NCBI RefSeq assembly: GCF_022965805.1
Contig: NC_133109.1
Location: 821,001 to 885,000 of the forward strand
Source of the DNA: Primulina eburnea
Taxonomy: Eukaryota > Streptophyta > Magnoliopsida > Lamiales > Gesneriaceae
Reading direction: 5' to 3'
DNA length: 64,000 nt
Each line of letters starts with the position of its first letter. Positions within the stretch are counted from its first letter, which is position 1. A program made the position numbers and the translations under genes. The notes under the pieces are model-generated. The model was not told where the DNA came from. It saw nothing but the letters and a program-made list of their open reading frames with translations, and searched no databases. Positions 49,201 to 59,757 of this stretch are shown here, piece after piece.

Positions 49201-51096
49201 TATTCTGTTTTCAAACACAATTTCAAGTTGGAATTACTATTTAATGACCACTACCATCATTTCGTTATAAATGGTGGATGATTTTGTTAGGACATATATG
49301 GAGTTTTAAGAATTGGCGGGATTGATTAATAAATTAACGTATCAGTATGTCAGCAAAATATTGAGCCAACATTTTTAAAAATTTGAGCTACCATATATGA
49401 TTTATTGATCTACATCTTTTTTGATATATTGTATGTTTACAGCTCTTTTTACTATACTTTGGAAACTTATCAAGTTTAAAATCTCTTTTGACAAATCACC
49501 CCCCTTGGCTTGCTTGACAGCAATACCACTTTCAGAAGATCATAAACCAAATAGAAGTGATGAGAGGAAAAGAATTGAAAATGCTGGAGGTATCGTGATG
49601 TGGGCAGGTATTATCTTTGTCATAAATCACCGCTAAAGCTTATTCAATTTCTTTGCATATCCATAGAGGTGTCAAAATGGGGCTAGGCCGGTCGGATTGG
49701 GCCATACCGCCATGTAAAATAGGTGGGTTGGGTCGGCAATTTCCCAACCCATCAAATGGTGCCCCACCCCGCCCAATGGTGGGTTGTGGCGGGTTGCGAG
49801 TTGGCCTGTCTCAACCCGCCAAATTATACACAAGTCCGTCGGATTGGCCCGCTCCACCAAAAATAAGTGGGTTGGGTTGGTGTTTTCCCATCTTACCTAA
49901 AAGGTGGGCCGGCCCACCTCTTTCCGCCTAATGGTGGGTTGTCTCATCCTGCTTGCTCGTTTTGATATCTGTACATAAATAGCAAGAATCTGCCTCCAAT
50001 AAATCTTATCATTCCCGAGACACCAAGAGGTGGTGTGCTTGATCAAGAATATATCATCATTAACCCTTGTATACAATTCCAATAGACAAATGAGAATCCT
50101 TCAATGATAACATAGGGAGTTACTTTCTCTTGATGAACAAATGGGCACAAATGCAGCATATTTTGTGGACTGATTGATCTTTGTGATCTCACTAAACCCA
50201 CCTTCTATCATTGATGAAAGTATGCGATCTCTATCCTCTAAAGATAGGGATGTCCCGTATGTTTAGTTATGTTACCTTTTTCTTTCCACTGTTTGAGAGA
50301 CTGGTTGCCACGGGTGAAAAATTTACAGGTGCTTGGAAAGATAGATTATTTTCGAGCAAGAATATGAACCCCAGGAACCAAGATGTGGCCTGTCACATTT
50401 TAAAATCGATCCTTAAAAAGGATTTCAAAAGTAGCCATAACAACTTTTGCTATTGTTTCAGGCACTTGGAGGGTTGGAGGTGTATTGGCCATGTCTCGTG
50501 CGTTCGGAAATCGCATGCTCAAGCAATTTGTAGTGGCTGAACCTGAAGTTCAGGTACTTCCTCAGATCATAATCATTGAATATTTTGGTTTCCATATACT
50601 GATGAACTCAGTTGGTCTCGCATGATTGAGTAGCCTGATCTCGGTGTAGTAAGAAGGCAGATGGTTTACCTTGAAATCAGCTCGAGTCTGATGTTACTTG
50701 ATACTTCAGGGAAATACACTTTGTAATGTACTAAGTTCAATGGGCATATGTTGTCATGTGAATTTTCAGGAACAAGAAGTTGATCAAGATCTTGAATTAC
50801 TCGTTCTTGCTAGTGACGGTCTTTGGGACGTTGTACCTAATGAGGTAATTGTATTTAATGGATAAAGATGTTAATAATTTATCATATATTCGAATTTTCA
50901 AGTACTTGTTTTCACTTTTGGAGAACATTTTTTATATCCAAAATTGGAACGTCTCATTTCCATCTATTTATTTTTAATTCTATTCTAACAACTCCTGATA
51001 GTAATAATTATTTTAAATCTAACTTCTGTTCAATCACATAAAATACTCGTGCTACATTCTAAATAAATACATTATACCTTATTGACCAATATTCTG

Positions 51097-51152
<56 letters not shown>

Positions 51153-51538
51153 TTTACATAATGACACATATATCATATTTGCTGTTGGCTTACAAAAAAA
51201 TACATTCCAAAATACCGGTAACGAGACCAAATTTAGTAACAGTTTACTGGCTTTACATCATTGTGAACCCTTGTTTTCAGGATGCTGTGTTGATAGCACA
51301 AACAGAAGACGACCCCGAAGCAGGAGCTCGGAAGTTGACGGAAACTGCTTTCGCTCGTGGTAGTGCTGACAACATCACCTGCATCGTCGTGAAGTTTTGC
51401 CATGATAAAACCAGGCCAGAGGAAATTCCTCAACATCTTGAAGCTGAACTGAAGGAAACAAAGCAAGATTGCGAACCAAAACCCGAGGTATCCCAGTTAG
51501 ATTCTGAACCAGAGTCAGAGGAGACCCAACAGAGTTGA
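46227..51538 (+). CDS. Protein phosphatase 2C, PP2C76-like, 383 aa
   Basis: Exons 46227-46480, 47519-47646, 47820-47918, 48675-48833, 49521-49607, 50462-50553, 50770-50844 and 51281-51538 join in frame (1152 nt), introns all GT-AG. A Mg/Mn-dependent Ser/Thr phosphatase. Seen: N-terminal extension of about 90 residues; [12 protein letters not shown] (about 96-107) with the phosphate-binding Arg; FDGHGG (126-131) with a metal-binding Asp; [66 protein letters not shown] (287-298); and GSADNIT with the last metal-binding Asp at 328. The canonical SRAFGD is SRAFGN here, as I remember for the PP2C76 branch. The tail is rich in Glu-Pro ([17 protein letters not shown]), as in Arabidopsis At5g53140. 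Intron 5 holds MITE D and intron 7 a long TA repeat. A broken copy lies at 38690-39600. Confidence 0.92.
49665..49972. mobile_element. hAT-like MITE D in PP2C intron 5
   Basis: About 308 bp. Ends AGAGGTGTCAAAATGGGG and, on the other strand, ACAGATATCAAAACGAGC are imperfect inverted repeats of the GTGTCAAAATGG type. The pseudogene copy has an empty site (TTTGCATATATAGCAAG, about 39272-39288) where this gene has the element, so it inserted after the duplication. Flanks (GCATATCC, ACATAAAT) suggest a decayed 8-base duplication. Confidence 0.75.
51100..51148. repeat. TA microsatellite in PP2C intron 7
   Basis: About 24 TA units in the last intron. Others lie at about 11167-11194, 22461-22502 and 34456-34493. 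Confidence 0.95.
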
Positions 51539-52260
51539 TGAGTTTGTCGATGAATTTGCAATTCTAATTCATACTCGCTTGTCGAGCCAAGGGTTATGGT
51601 TTGTTTATTCATTGGTTTGTTTCTTGCAATTTGTCTTGTAATTTAGAAATTCTGGTGATTGTGTAGAAGTTCTTTGACTCATAAATGTGTTCGTGGTCTA
51701 TTCAAATGTGTGGTCTAATTTAATTTTAATTTAATAAAGACGTGGTTGATATTTTGATTCTCTTGTTGTCAATTGATCCTAATTATACAAATGTATTTGA
51801 AATTCTTTATGCAGATCGATGGATTTGAAGTGAGAGATTTCACAGGTATAGTATGACAAGATTGGTGTTTAGATAAACCTTTTTGTTGCCTTTAAACACA
51901 GGTATAGTATGACAAGATTGCAAGAAAATGGATTCTCTTAAATAAAAGATTATATCAAATCATTAATGTATTAAGTAACACCGGGTTTTTTGTTAGACAG
52001 TATAACTGATTTTTATTTATGAGACGAATTAACTTTGTTCATATTTACAAAAATAATTAAAACTTTTGGCGTAAAAAAGAAATAAATTTCAATAAGAAAC
52101 CAAAATAAGATTTCTGTCTTATAAAATTAACTCGTAAGATCGTCTCCTAAATTTTTTTCTGATGTTATTTTTTAGCTAAAATTCATTCATTCATCATATT
52201 ATCTTATGTACGTAAAACACGATAAACCAATTCTTACAAAAAAAACCTAGAATACAATTT
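51539..52260. other. PP2C 3' UTR and AT-rich spacer
   Basis: The 3' UTR of the PP2C gene probably ends before about 51760. A 22-base direct repeat (ACAGGTATAGTATGACAAGA and two more) occurs at 51842 and 51898. A very decayed relative of the GAGAC MITE may lie at about 52018-52146. No gene seen. Confidence 0.5.
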
Positions 52261-52279
52261 ACAGGATTGTATCACCCTG

Positions 52280-52438
52280 CCCGTGCAGGCAGTGCCTGCA
52301 CGGGTAATGAACGACCCGGATCACTCCATATGAGTGATCCGGGCCCACCTCCATTAAAAAAAAATAAAAAATTTGACTCGGAAAAATGCGAGCCGTTGGA
52401 TCGACCCTAGCGGGCAGTGTCCGCAGGAGTAGGGTCGA
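52280..52438. repeat. Three consecutive hairpins between PP2C and DnaJ genes
   Basis: Hairpin 1: arms CCCGTGCAGGCA and TGCCTGCACGGG around one base (52280-52304), perfect. Hairpin 2: arms CCCGGATCACT and AGTGATCCGGG around CCATATG (52315-52343), perfect. Hairpin 3: arms TCGACCCT and AGGGTCGA (52401-52438) with an inner GCGG/CCGC stem. They stand out as GC-rich in AT-rich DNA. They could be a small foldback element. No transposase or clear ends are seen. Confidence 0.85.
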
Positions 52439-53905
52439 GTGAACCCAATTTACACACCTTTCCAATCATTAATATGACTCCGGTCTTAAAAATCTCAATA
52501 TGATTGTTTTTATTGGTTTTTTTGTTTTACATGATAGAATTGGAATTTATATCACATTTTATATTCAAATAATATAAATGTTAAAATTTTATAAATAAAA
52601 AGAGTTGATTAAGGTTAAAAAGTATCCAGAGTTAAGAAAATACACGAGTTAAAATGTAACCATGGTTACTCCAAATGTGTTAATTTAACCATGGTTAACT
52701 CCAACTCAAGTGAGGTAACTGAGGTGGGAACCCAAAAGTTTGTGTCCACTGTCCACCATGAAATGGAAATATCTCACAGCCATGGTTAAGCTATATGTGC
52801 AAATTTAACCACGGTTAACTCCAAGATGGGAACTCAACCCAATAGTTTGCGTCACTAGGAAATGCAACTACCTCATAACCCTATTGTTTCGATCACTTTC
52901 TCCATTGCCACTAGGATTTTGTCCCAGTTAAGTTTGGCGGGGGAGTGGGAAAAATCAAGCAATCACTCTTCCAGCTTATTCAAATTCCGAATTTCGCGAG
53001 TAATTTTACATTCCCTTTAATTTTTCATGTGAGCAGTTTTAAGTTGAAATTAAATTTTTGTTTCTGGAATCTAGGGTTTTTGGGCAGTGTACTGAATTGA
53101 ATTAGGCAGTTTGACAATCTTTTGTATGATTATATCTGGAAATGCTCCTTTCCGTTGATTTAAGGGTTAATTTGGGATCTGTGAGTGTTAAGCTGTTTTC
53201 GTTTAATGCTGTTGAAATTAGTTTATGTTTTGTTAAGGGTTTTTGCCGGAGGATTTGAGCTACTTCATTGCCACTGTTGTTTCTCCTTAAAGTTCATGTT
53301 AGATGTTAAATCTGACAAGAATATGCTAGGACAAAAATAAGGCTAATCCTCAGCACTAGCTATCTCCAAGTGCAGGAAACACCTAAATGGCACGGTTCAT
53401 GGACTCATGATTGCGTCATGGTTGTTGGTTAATTATCATTGAGAAGTCGTGTCTTACTAGTGTCTCATGAAAATGAATAATTTTAAAATTGAATATAAGC
53501 AGTAATGTGTTGGAAAGAAACTCACAGATCACTAATCATTAGAAAAGATCATATAATTGAAAGATGTACCGTTATAGTTTAGTTAGATTTAATTAGGATT
53601 CTCCGAATTATGTTTGGATCTTAATTTGATGTGTTTCCAAATATAAATGTACATATGTAGTTTATATACATTTCATCAATAATAACATAATAAGCAAATA
53701 TCAATTACTCAACGTTAATGTTGTTGTGTCATCAACTTTACGGCACTTGGTGGTAGAGATGTGCCAAAAATTCCAGAAATCATGTGTATTTGTTAGTATC
53801 CGACCCGAAAACATACTCAATCAGATTTCCACTAAGACCTTTCCATGTGATATTACTGGATTAGATATGGAATTACATATATCAAATTAAATATCCGATC
53901 AGATC

Positions 53906-54808
53906 CATAGTTGTCAATCGCGCGTAGCGCCCCGTAGCGCAAAGGTTGCCCGTGGCTGTAGCGCCGAGGTTACCCGTGGCTATAGATAATAGCGTATCGA
54001 GGACTATTTGAAAATAAAGCGCCACAAGTATATAAATATATAATATATAGTATATGCTAACATCAATTCAATTGTTCATGCTTAAATAATAAATATATAA
54101 GTTCAAAGCATATAAAATTTTAATTATAAAACTAGAAAACGTAATCTAAAATTCATCTTTTTCATCAAAATCAAGACCATCTCCTTCATTTGAAATTGCA
54201 TAGCGCTCGACATAATTCTCTTCTTCACTTTCTGCATTAAAGTCGAATTCATCCTCTTCATCTACAAGTCTAAATGTAGTAGATGTTCCTATTGGCCTTT
54301 TCCGTCTAGATTTAGATGTGATCGCCTTCGAGCTTCCTGTAAGTGTAGATATGGCCTTCGAGCTTCCTGTAGGTTTAGATGTGAAGATCTTCCTATTTAC
54401 CGACAACGACGTAAGGTAAGTCCGGCGGCCGACATCCCAATGTCCGGCGAGCCACGAGCAACAAAAGAGAAGTAACAGTGGAGAATGGTAGGGTTTACGT
54501 AAGGGTTGATTGAGAGAAATGAAGAAGATTTAATTAGAAGAGGATAAGAATCGTTGATTTCATATATTGTTGGGCCTAAAAATTGTGCAAAATGGTCCTA
54601 AAAAAATTCTGCATTGTTTAAAAAAAATGTCCTACAGCTTTTCTTTCCTATAGCGATGCTATTGACGCTATCGCCTCAAACGCTGTCGCGTTGATAGCGA
54701 CGATATCGCTTGCTATCTCGAAGTGTAGTGCGCGAAGCCCCGTGCCTACAACGGGGCTTCGCTTCACTTCGCCTTGCTATGGGCAATAGCTCGCTATTGA
54801 CAACTATG
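53906..54808. mobile_element. hAT-like deletion derivative E, 903 bp, in the DnaJ 5' intron
   Basis: Ends CATAGTTGTCAATCGCG and, on the other strand, CATAGTTGTCAATAGCGAG are nearly perfect inverted repeats. Flanks ATCAGATC (53898-53905) and ATCAAATC (54809-54816) are an 8-base duplication with one mismatch. The paralogous copy has the empty site GATCAGGTCCAAAAG (about 41513-41527). Subterminal GTAGCGC repeats are present at both sides. Inside is a minus-strand frame that may be a transposase tail. Confidence 0.9.
54146..54406 (-). pseudogene. Possible C-terminal remnant of a hAT transposase inside element E
   Basis: An 86-codon minus-strand frame. A Ser/Thr/Lys-rich stretch with an internal duplication (two copies of TGSSKAI) is followed by RLVDEEDEFDFNAE and an acidic end. 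Plant hAT transposases often finish with a TGSS-type stretch and an acidic LVDEDD-type tail, so this may be the last part of one. The dimerisation domain and everything before it are absent. The resemblance is from memory and weak. Confidence 0.4.
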
Positions 54809-56393
54809 ATCAAATCCAAAAGAATTTGTGACGTTTAGACGAGCATATTGGGCGAAATTTATATTATATTCTCGTGTATTCTAGGAGTATTTTTATCCAT
54901 TGATAATGTTGAAACTAATGGTATGAGAATTATAAGCACCCACTGGCTAAAGACTGGAAATTAAGTTTTTGAACATTATATTTTTAGCATATTTCCCTTG
55001 AATTTTGAATTTTGAATTTGTAAACTAAAAATTAATCAGATTGAATAACTTCAGGCGATTATCTGAAAGTGGATATTCATGTATGATTATGCAGATGTCT
55101 CCTTTTGACGTATTAGAAAAGTTTCTATCCATCTAAGTTGAATCAGATGGCAAAAATATAGCTTCCATATATCATGATATCTGATGCATGGATACTCTAA
55201 AAATGACCATGTATTCTATCAAGACACTCCCTGAATATGGTAGATGTGGGTACAGTTACTGTAAGCATCCAATGAGGAACTTTAAAAATTAATTGGATAC
55301 AGCATCCGATAAGGTCAATGGAGTATCCTGATCATGTCTGATTGGATAAGAATTATATTTGATTTTAAAAGTAGTAGGGATCATTTTTGGCAATATTTTA
55401 AAAATTAAGATTTTTTCATTATTAATTTTTTCAAAAAAATCCAAATAATATTATCTGGAGTTATTGATAAAAACGAAGTGCACTTTTTATAATACGTGTG
55501 CATTATTATTTATGATCATTAGATCGATTTTAAAATAAACTTGAAATTTAATGTGTTGCACAAAAAATTGTTTAATTTAATTGTTGATGTGTTCATGATA
55601 TTTTTTGTTATTAATATACATATGCATAATTTGTGCACGTTTATTGTTTATTTGTTTTTATCTTTATATAAATTAGCCGTATCATTTTGGTTCATATTAT
55701 AATTTGAAAATTATCTAATCCAACGTCCATACTTGTCCATCATAGGTAATGATAGAGTGTCGCTGCTTCTTCTTCGTAAATTTACTGTCCGTGTTTATCC
55801 GCCTTTAGTTCTTGAGATTTTTTTTCAAATGTTGAGAAGATAGGGTGCTCAATAATGTGGGGCTGGTTTAAATTTTAATGTAATTGTTGTGGGCTTATCA
55901 ATCTGTTGGCTGCACCGTTGCTGTTAGACATGGTGCAAGCCGAGTTTTTTGCGTCTTTATTTTAGTTGTGATCTCAATTATTGATTTCACATGTGGTTCC
56001 AAGCCTTTTGAGGATATTACTTTGGAATTTGAAGTCATGAGCCCGTTAGTTGCCGATATGCTGTAATGACAGGGTTGCTAGGTTTATCATGATCCTTCAG
56101 CCCTAGTAAATCTTGATAATTATCAAAAAATGACTCACGTGATATTGTTTATGAACTCAGACTGTTCTGTGAATGTTGATTTTTAATCAGAATGGTTCTG
56201 TTCTGGGATTGTTATATTAAATTTTTTGTAAAACATATATTTTATCCTCTGTCAGGCTTCAGGTACTTGGAAATTCTTATATTGGAAGACCTTTGTTGCC
56301 AAACAATCCCTGTTATTCAATAGTTCTTGTTGCGACTTAAGTGTACATGCATTGATTATAAAATGAAAAACTAGAGGCATATCACTTTGAAGG

Positions 56394-58608
56394 ATGGAGT
56401 GCAATAAAGATGAAGCCCTCCGGGCCAAATCAATTGCTAACGGCAAGTTAGAGAAAAAGGAGTTTGGAGATGCGAGAAAATTTGCCTTGAAAGCTCAAAC
56501 TCTGTATGCAGGGTTGGATGGAATATCCCAGTTGATGGCGACACTGGATGTGTATGTGTCTGCAGAGAATAAGATAAGTGGTGAAGTAGATTGGTACGGA
56601 GTACTTGGTGTAAGCCCCTCGGCTGATGATGAAGCAATAAGAAAACAGTACCGGAAGTTTGCCCTCATGCTGCACCCTGATAAAAATAAATCTGTTGGTG
56701 CCGAAGGTGCATTTAAACTGGTTTCTGAAGCATGGACTTTGTTATCTGATAAGGCAAAGAGGTTGGCTTATAATCAAAGGAGGGTCTCCAAGGGGTTTCT
56801 CCAGAAGGTTCCTGTGCATAATGGTGGTCCATCAGCGGCACCCAGGGCGAATGGGTATTACAATTTTGCAAGCAGGACATCAGTTCCAGTGACCCAAAAT
56901 AATTATGTGAAGCTGCCCCCTAAACCTGCTCCTACTCCTACTCCTACTCCATCCCATCAAAGAACTGATACTTTTTGGACGATATGTGATTTGTGCAAGA
57001 TCCATTATGAGTATGTGAAGATATATCTAAACAATACTCTTCTTTGTCAAAATTGTAAAAAGGCCTTTAAGGCTACAGAGACTGCTTCGCCATACAATTG
57101 TTCCAATCCAACCAATCAGTTTCCTCCGCAGCGGCACTCTACTCATGGTAATCATGTACCCGATCGAAATGCTCACGATCCTGGAAAAAATTGTGGAGCT
57201 GCTCAAAAGTCAATAACAGGCCAGTCAGGTCCAAATTCCAATAGGCATGTTAACCAACATCAGGATTCACTCTCTAGAACAGCTACTGTAGGTAGCAGAG
57301 ATCCTTCGATTGCTGTCAAAGCTGCCAATGTTGTTCAACTGGCACGGGATAAGTTGAAGAGAGCACACACTGAATCACATGCCTCCTCTGGGTGGGAGGC
57401 GTATATTAAAAAGAGAAAATTAGATGATGATGTCAGGAGATCTGGAACTAACAATAATTCATCCCAGGGACATGGTGGATTTGGAACTTCCAGTGCGAGT
57501 GCTGGATCAAGCGTTTATGACTTTTCTGGAACATACGATAAGCCAAACATCACTAGAGAGTTGACAGCCATGGAAACCCGAAACATGCTTATGGTCAAGG
57601 CTCGACGGGAGACTCAAAAGAAGCTAAATGAATGGCAGCTGGAGATGATATCCAAGCCTGTGACTAAAGAGAAAGACAAGATGAAAGCAAGCAAGAAAGA
57701 GATAATTCAAGGTGAGTCGTCTGCTGCCAGGATAGCCAAGCAAGCAGAAAAATATCAGGTTAACTGTGCTTCTGGTAATGCCATGAGAGATGATCCTGCA
57801 GTGGCATCCATAAATGTTCCAGATCCCGATTTTCATGATTTTGACCTGGATAGAACTGAAAGTTCTTTTGGAGATAATGAAGTTTGGGCTGCATATGACA
57901 ATGATGATGGCATGCCACGTTTCTATGCTCTAATCAACAAGGTCATCTCTAGGAAGCCATTTAAGTTGAGGGATTAGCTGGCTTAACTCAAAAACTAACA
58001 GTGAATTTAGTAATCTAGACTGGATAGGCTCAGGTTTCTATAAAACATGCGGAGAATTTAGGGTGGGCAAACATGAAACTTGTAAATTCATCAATTCTTT
58101 TTCTCACAAGGTTAGTTATTCGAAAAGGCTGCGTGGAGGCATTTTATTACTCCCCAGGAAGGGTGATGTTTGGGCACTCTACAAAAACTGGTCATCTGAT
58201 TGGAGTGAGCAGACACCTGATGAAGTTATACACAAGTACGATATGGTGACGGTATTAGCTGACTATAGCGAGGATATGGGTGTCACTGTTGCTCCTCTTG
58301 TGAAGGCGGTCGGGTTCAAAACAGTATTTTTTTCAAATTTGGACCCTGAAATGATCAAGAGAATACCTAAGGAAGAGATGTTCCAATTTTCTCATCAGGT
58401 CCCAAACCATTTACTTTCTGGCCAAGAAGCTCAAAACGCCCCCAAAGATTGCCTGGAGCTGGATCCTGCAGCTACTCCGCTGGAACTTCTTCAGGTGATA
58501 ACGGGACCAATGAGGCATCTGAACAAGAAAGTTCGGAAGACGGAGAGCTCGACGTCTCTTTCCCCCAACTCCAAGAATGAAGACATCGCTTTCACTTCAC
58601 AGCCATAG
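56394..58608 (+). pseudogene. DnaJ-DUF3444 co-chaperone gene interrupted by a one-base frameshift
   Basis: One long exon codes a type III J protein. Residues 1-60 are the N-terminal helix (ALRAKSIANGKLEKKEFGDA). The J domain is at about 66-132 with the HPD motif (LMLHPDKNK) needed to stimulate Hsp70. A zinc-ribbon-like part follows (ICDLCKIHYEY and LCQNCKKAF, about 203-230), then a polar linker, then the DUF3444 domain. The first frame ends at a TAG (57975-57977) soon after FYALINKVISRKPFKL. The family sequence continues in the next frame at once, through DWIGSGFYKTCGEFRVGKHE (about 58018-58077) and PRKGDVWALYKNW, to the stop at 58606-58608. The shift is one extra G in the GGG at 57970-57972. 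No other damage is visible, so either a very young pseudogene or a sequencing or assembly error is possible. The truncated product would keep the J domain. Confidence 0.85.
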
Positions 58609-59200
58609 GAAATGATAAAGAGAGGTGCATAACATTGCTTCTGATTCAGTCGTCTTTAATATTGGAACGCTCCCCATTGAAGATCAGACGGATATTTTCA
58701 AGTTCAGTAGAATTTAATATAATGCAAACAGCACAGCTTATCTTTACATCCTTTTGGCTTAGAAAATACCCTTTTCCTTCTGTATAAACTTGTTTTGCTG
58801 CATCTTGGAGCCAACTCAATCTTTACCCTCGAAGGGGTGGGTATTTTGCCAGAATCCAACACAATGATCGAATTTTTATGGTACGTATTTATTTTTCTAA
58901 TTTTTTAACGTATGTACAATATTTTTTTTAATTAATTTGTTTTATGTTCAAATAAAATTAATATTATAATGATATAAAATAAAGAAAGATTATACAGTAA
59001 TTTAAATTAATTATATTTATATGAATTATATCATAATTTTAAAATTTATAAAAAAATATAATTTGAAATAAAAAAAAAAACAAAGTAAAACCAATTTGTA
59101 ATTTGTATATATTTTGACAATTTTAGAGAAAAAGGACAGATGTTATTTTTTTTGTCAAGAGATTCTTTGTATATAGTAATAGATATTAGAGTGAGTCTAA
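58609..59200. other. DnaJ 3' UTR and AT-rich spacer
   Basis: The 3' UTR of the DnaJ gene is probably in the first 250 bases. AT-rich sequence follows. No gene seen. Confidence 0.6.
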
Positions 59201-59358
59201 TGTGAGACAGTCTCATGGATCATAATCTGTGAGACGGATCAATCCTACTCATATTCACAATAAAAAATAATACTCTTTACATAAAAAGTAATATTTTTTC
59301 ATGGGTAACCCAAATAAAAGATTCGTCTCACAAATAAAATCCGTGAGACCGTCTCACT
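59201..59358. mobile_element. MITE with GTGAGAC ends, best-preserved copy
   Basis: Begins TGTGAGACAGTCTCATGGAT and ends CCGTGAGACCGTCTCACTTA. Each end is itself a near-palindrome, and the ends are inverted repeats of each other. The interior has ATGGGTAACCCAAATAAAAG. Decayed relatives lie at 34905-35050 and 14430-14600. The mechanism class is not certain. Confidence 0.7.
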
Positions 59359-59757
59359 TAATATTTTGCCTAGATATTAATATTTGAATTTCTAATATTA
59401 ATATAAATCTAAAGGTAATCATTTATTATTAGGTTGCTATTTTTTTGTATCAAATTATCCAACACCTCCCAAAAAAATGACAACTAATATATCATTAAAA
59501 TCATGAGTATAAATAATATTTTTAAAATTTTGATAATTCAATTTCTTTTAGTATCAAAGCATCGTCCAAGCAAGATTAGATAATCTATAAATGTCTCGAC
59601 AATGCAAGACAAGAAACAGCATAATTCAGCCCCAGTTTTCATGAAAACCAAATCAAAGCACAAGTTTCTCTAAGGTTTCCAAAGTGGAACACAAGATCCA
59701 TGTACATTCTTATTGCTTTCACTTTTCATGCAAAAATGGAAGAAAATGTTTGATGCC
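59359..59757. other. Spacer and 3' UTR of the membrane-protein gene
   Basis: AT-rich spacer, with the last part likely the 3' UTR of the minus-strand gene starting at 59758. Nothing else seen. Confidence 0.6.

Larger units (their letters stand above)
52757..56393 (+). promoter_or_regulatory. Promoter-proximal region, 5' UTR exon and long 5' UTR intron of the DnaJ gene
   Basis: A probable first exon ends near 53000 (CCGAATTTCGCG, then AGTAAT), and a long intron runs to an acceptor just before the ATG (TTTGAAG then GATGGAG). The evidence is the paralogous copy at 40390-43790, in which the same blocks are preserved, and the known frequency of 5' UTR introns in this family. The intron hosts the 903-bp element E. 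The exon borders are inferred. Confidence 0.5.
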
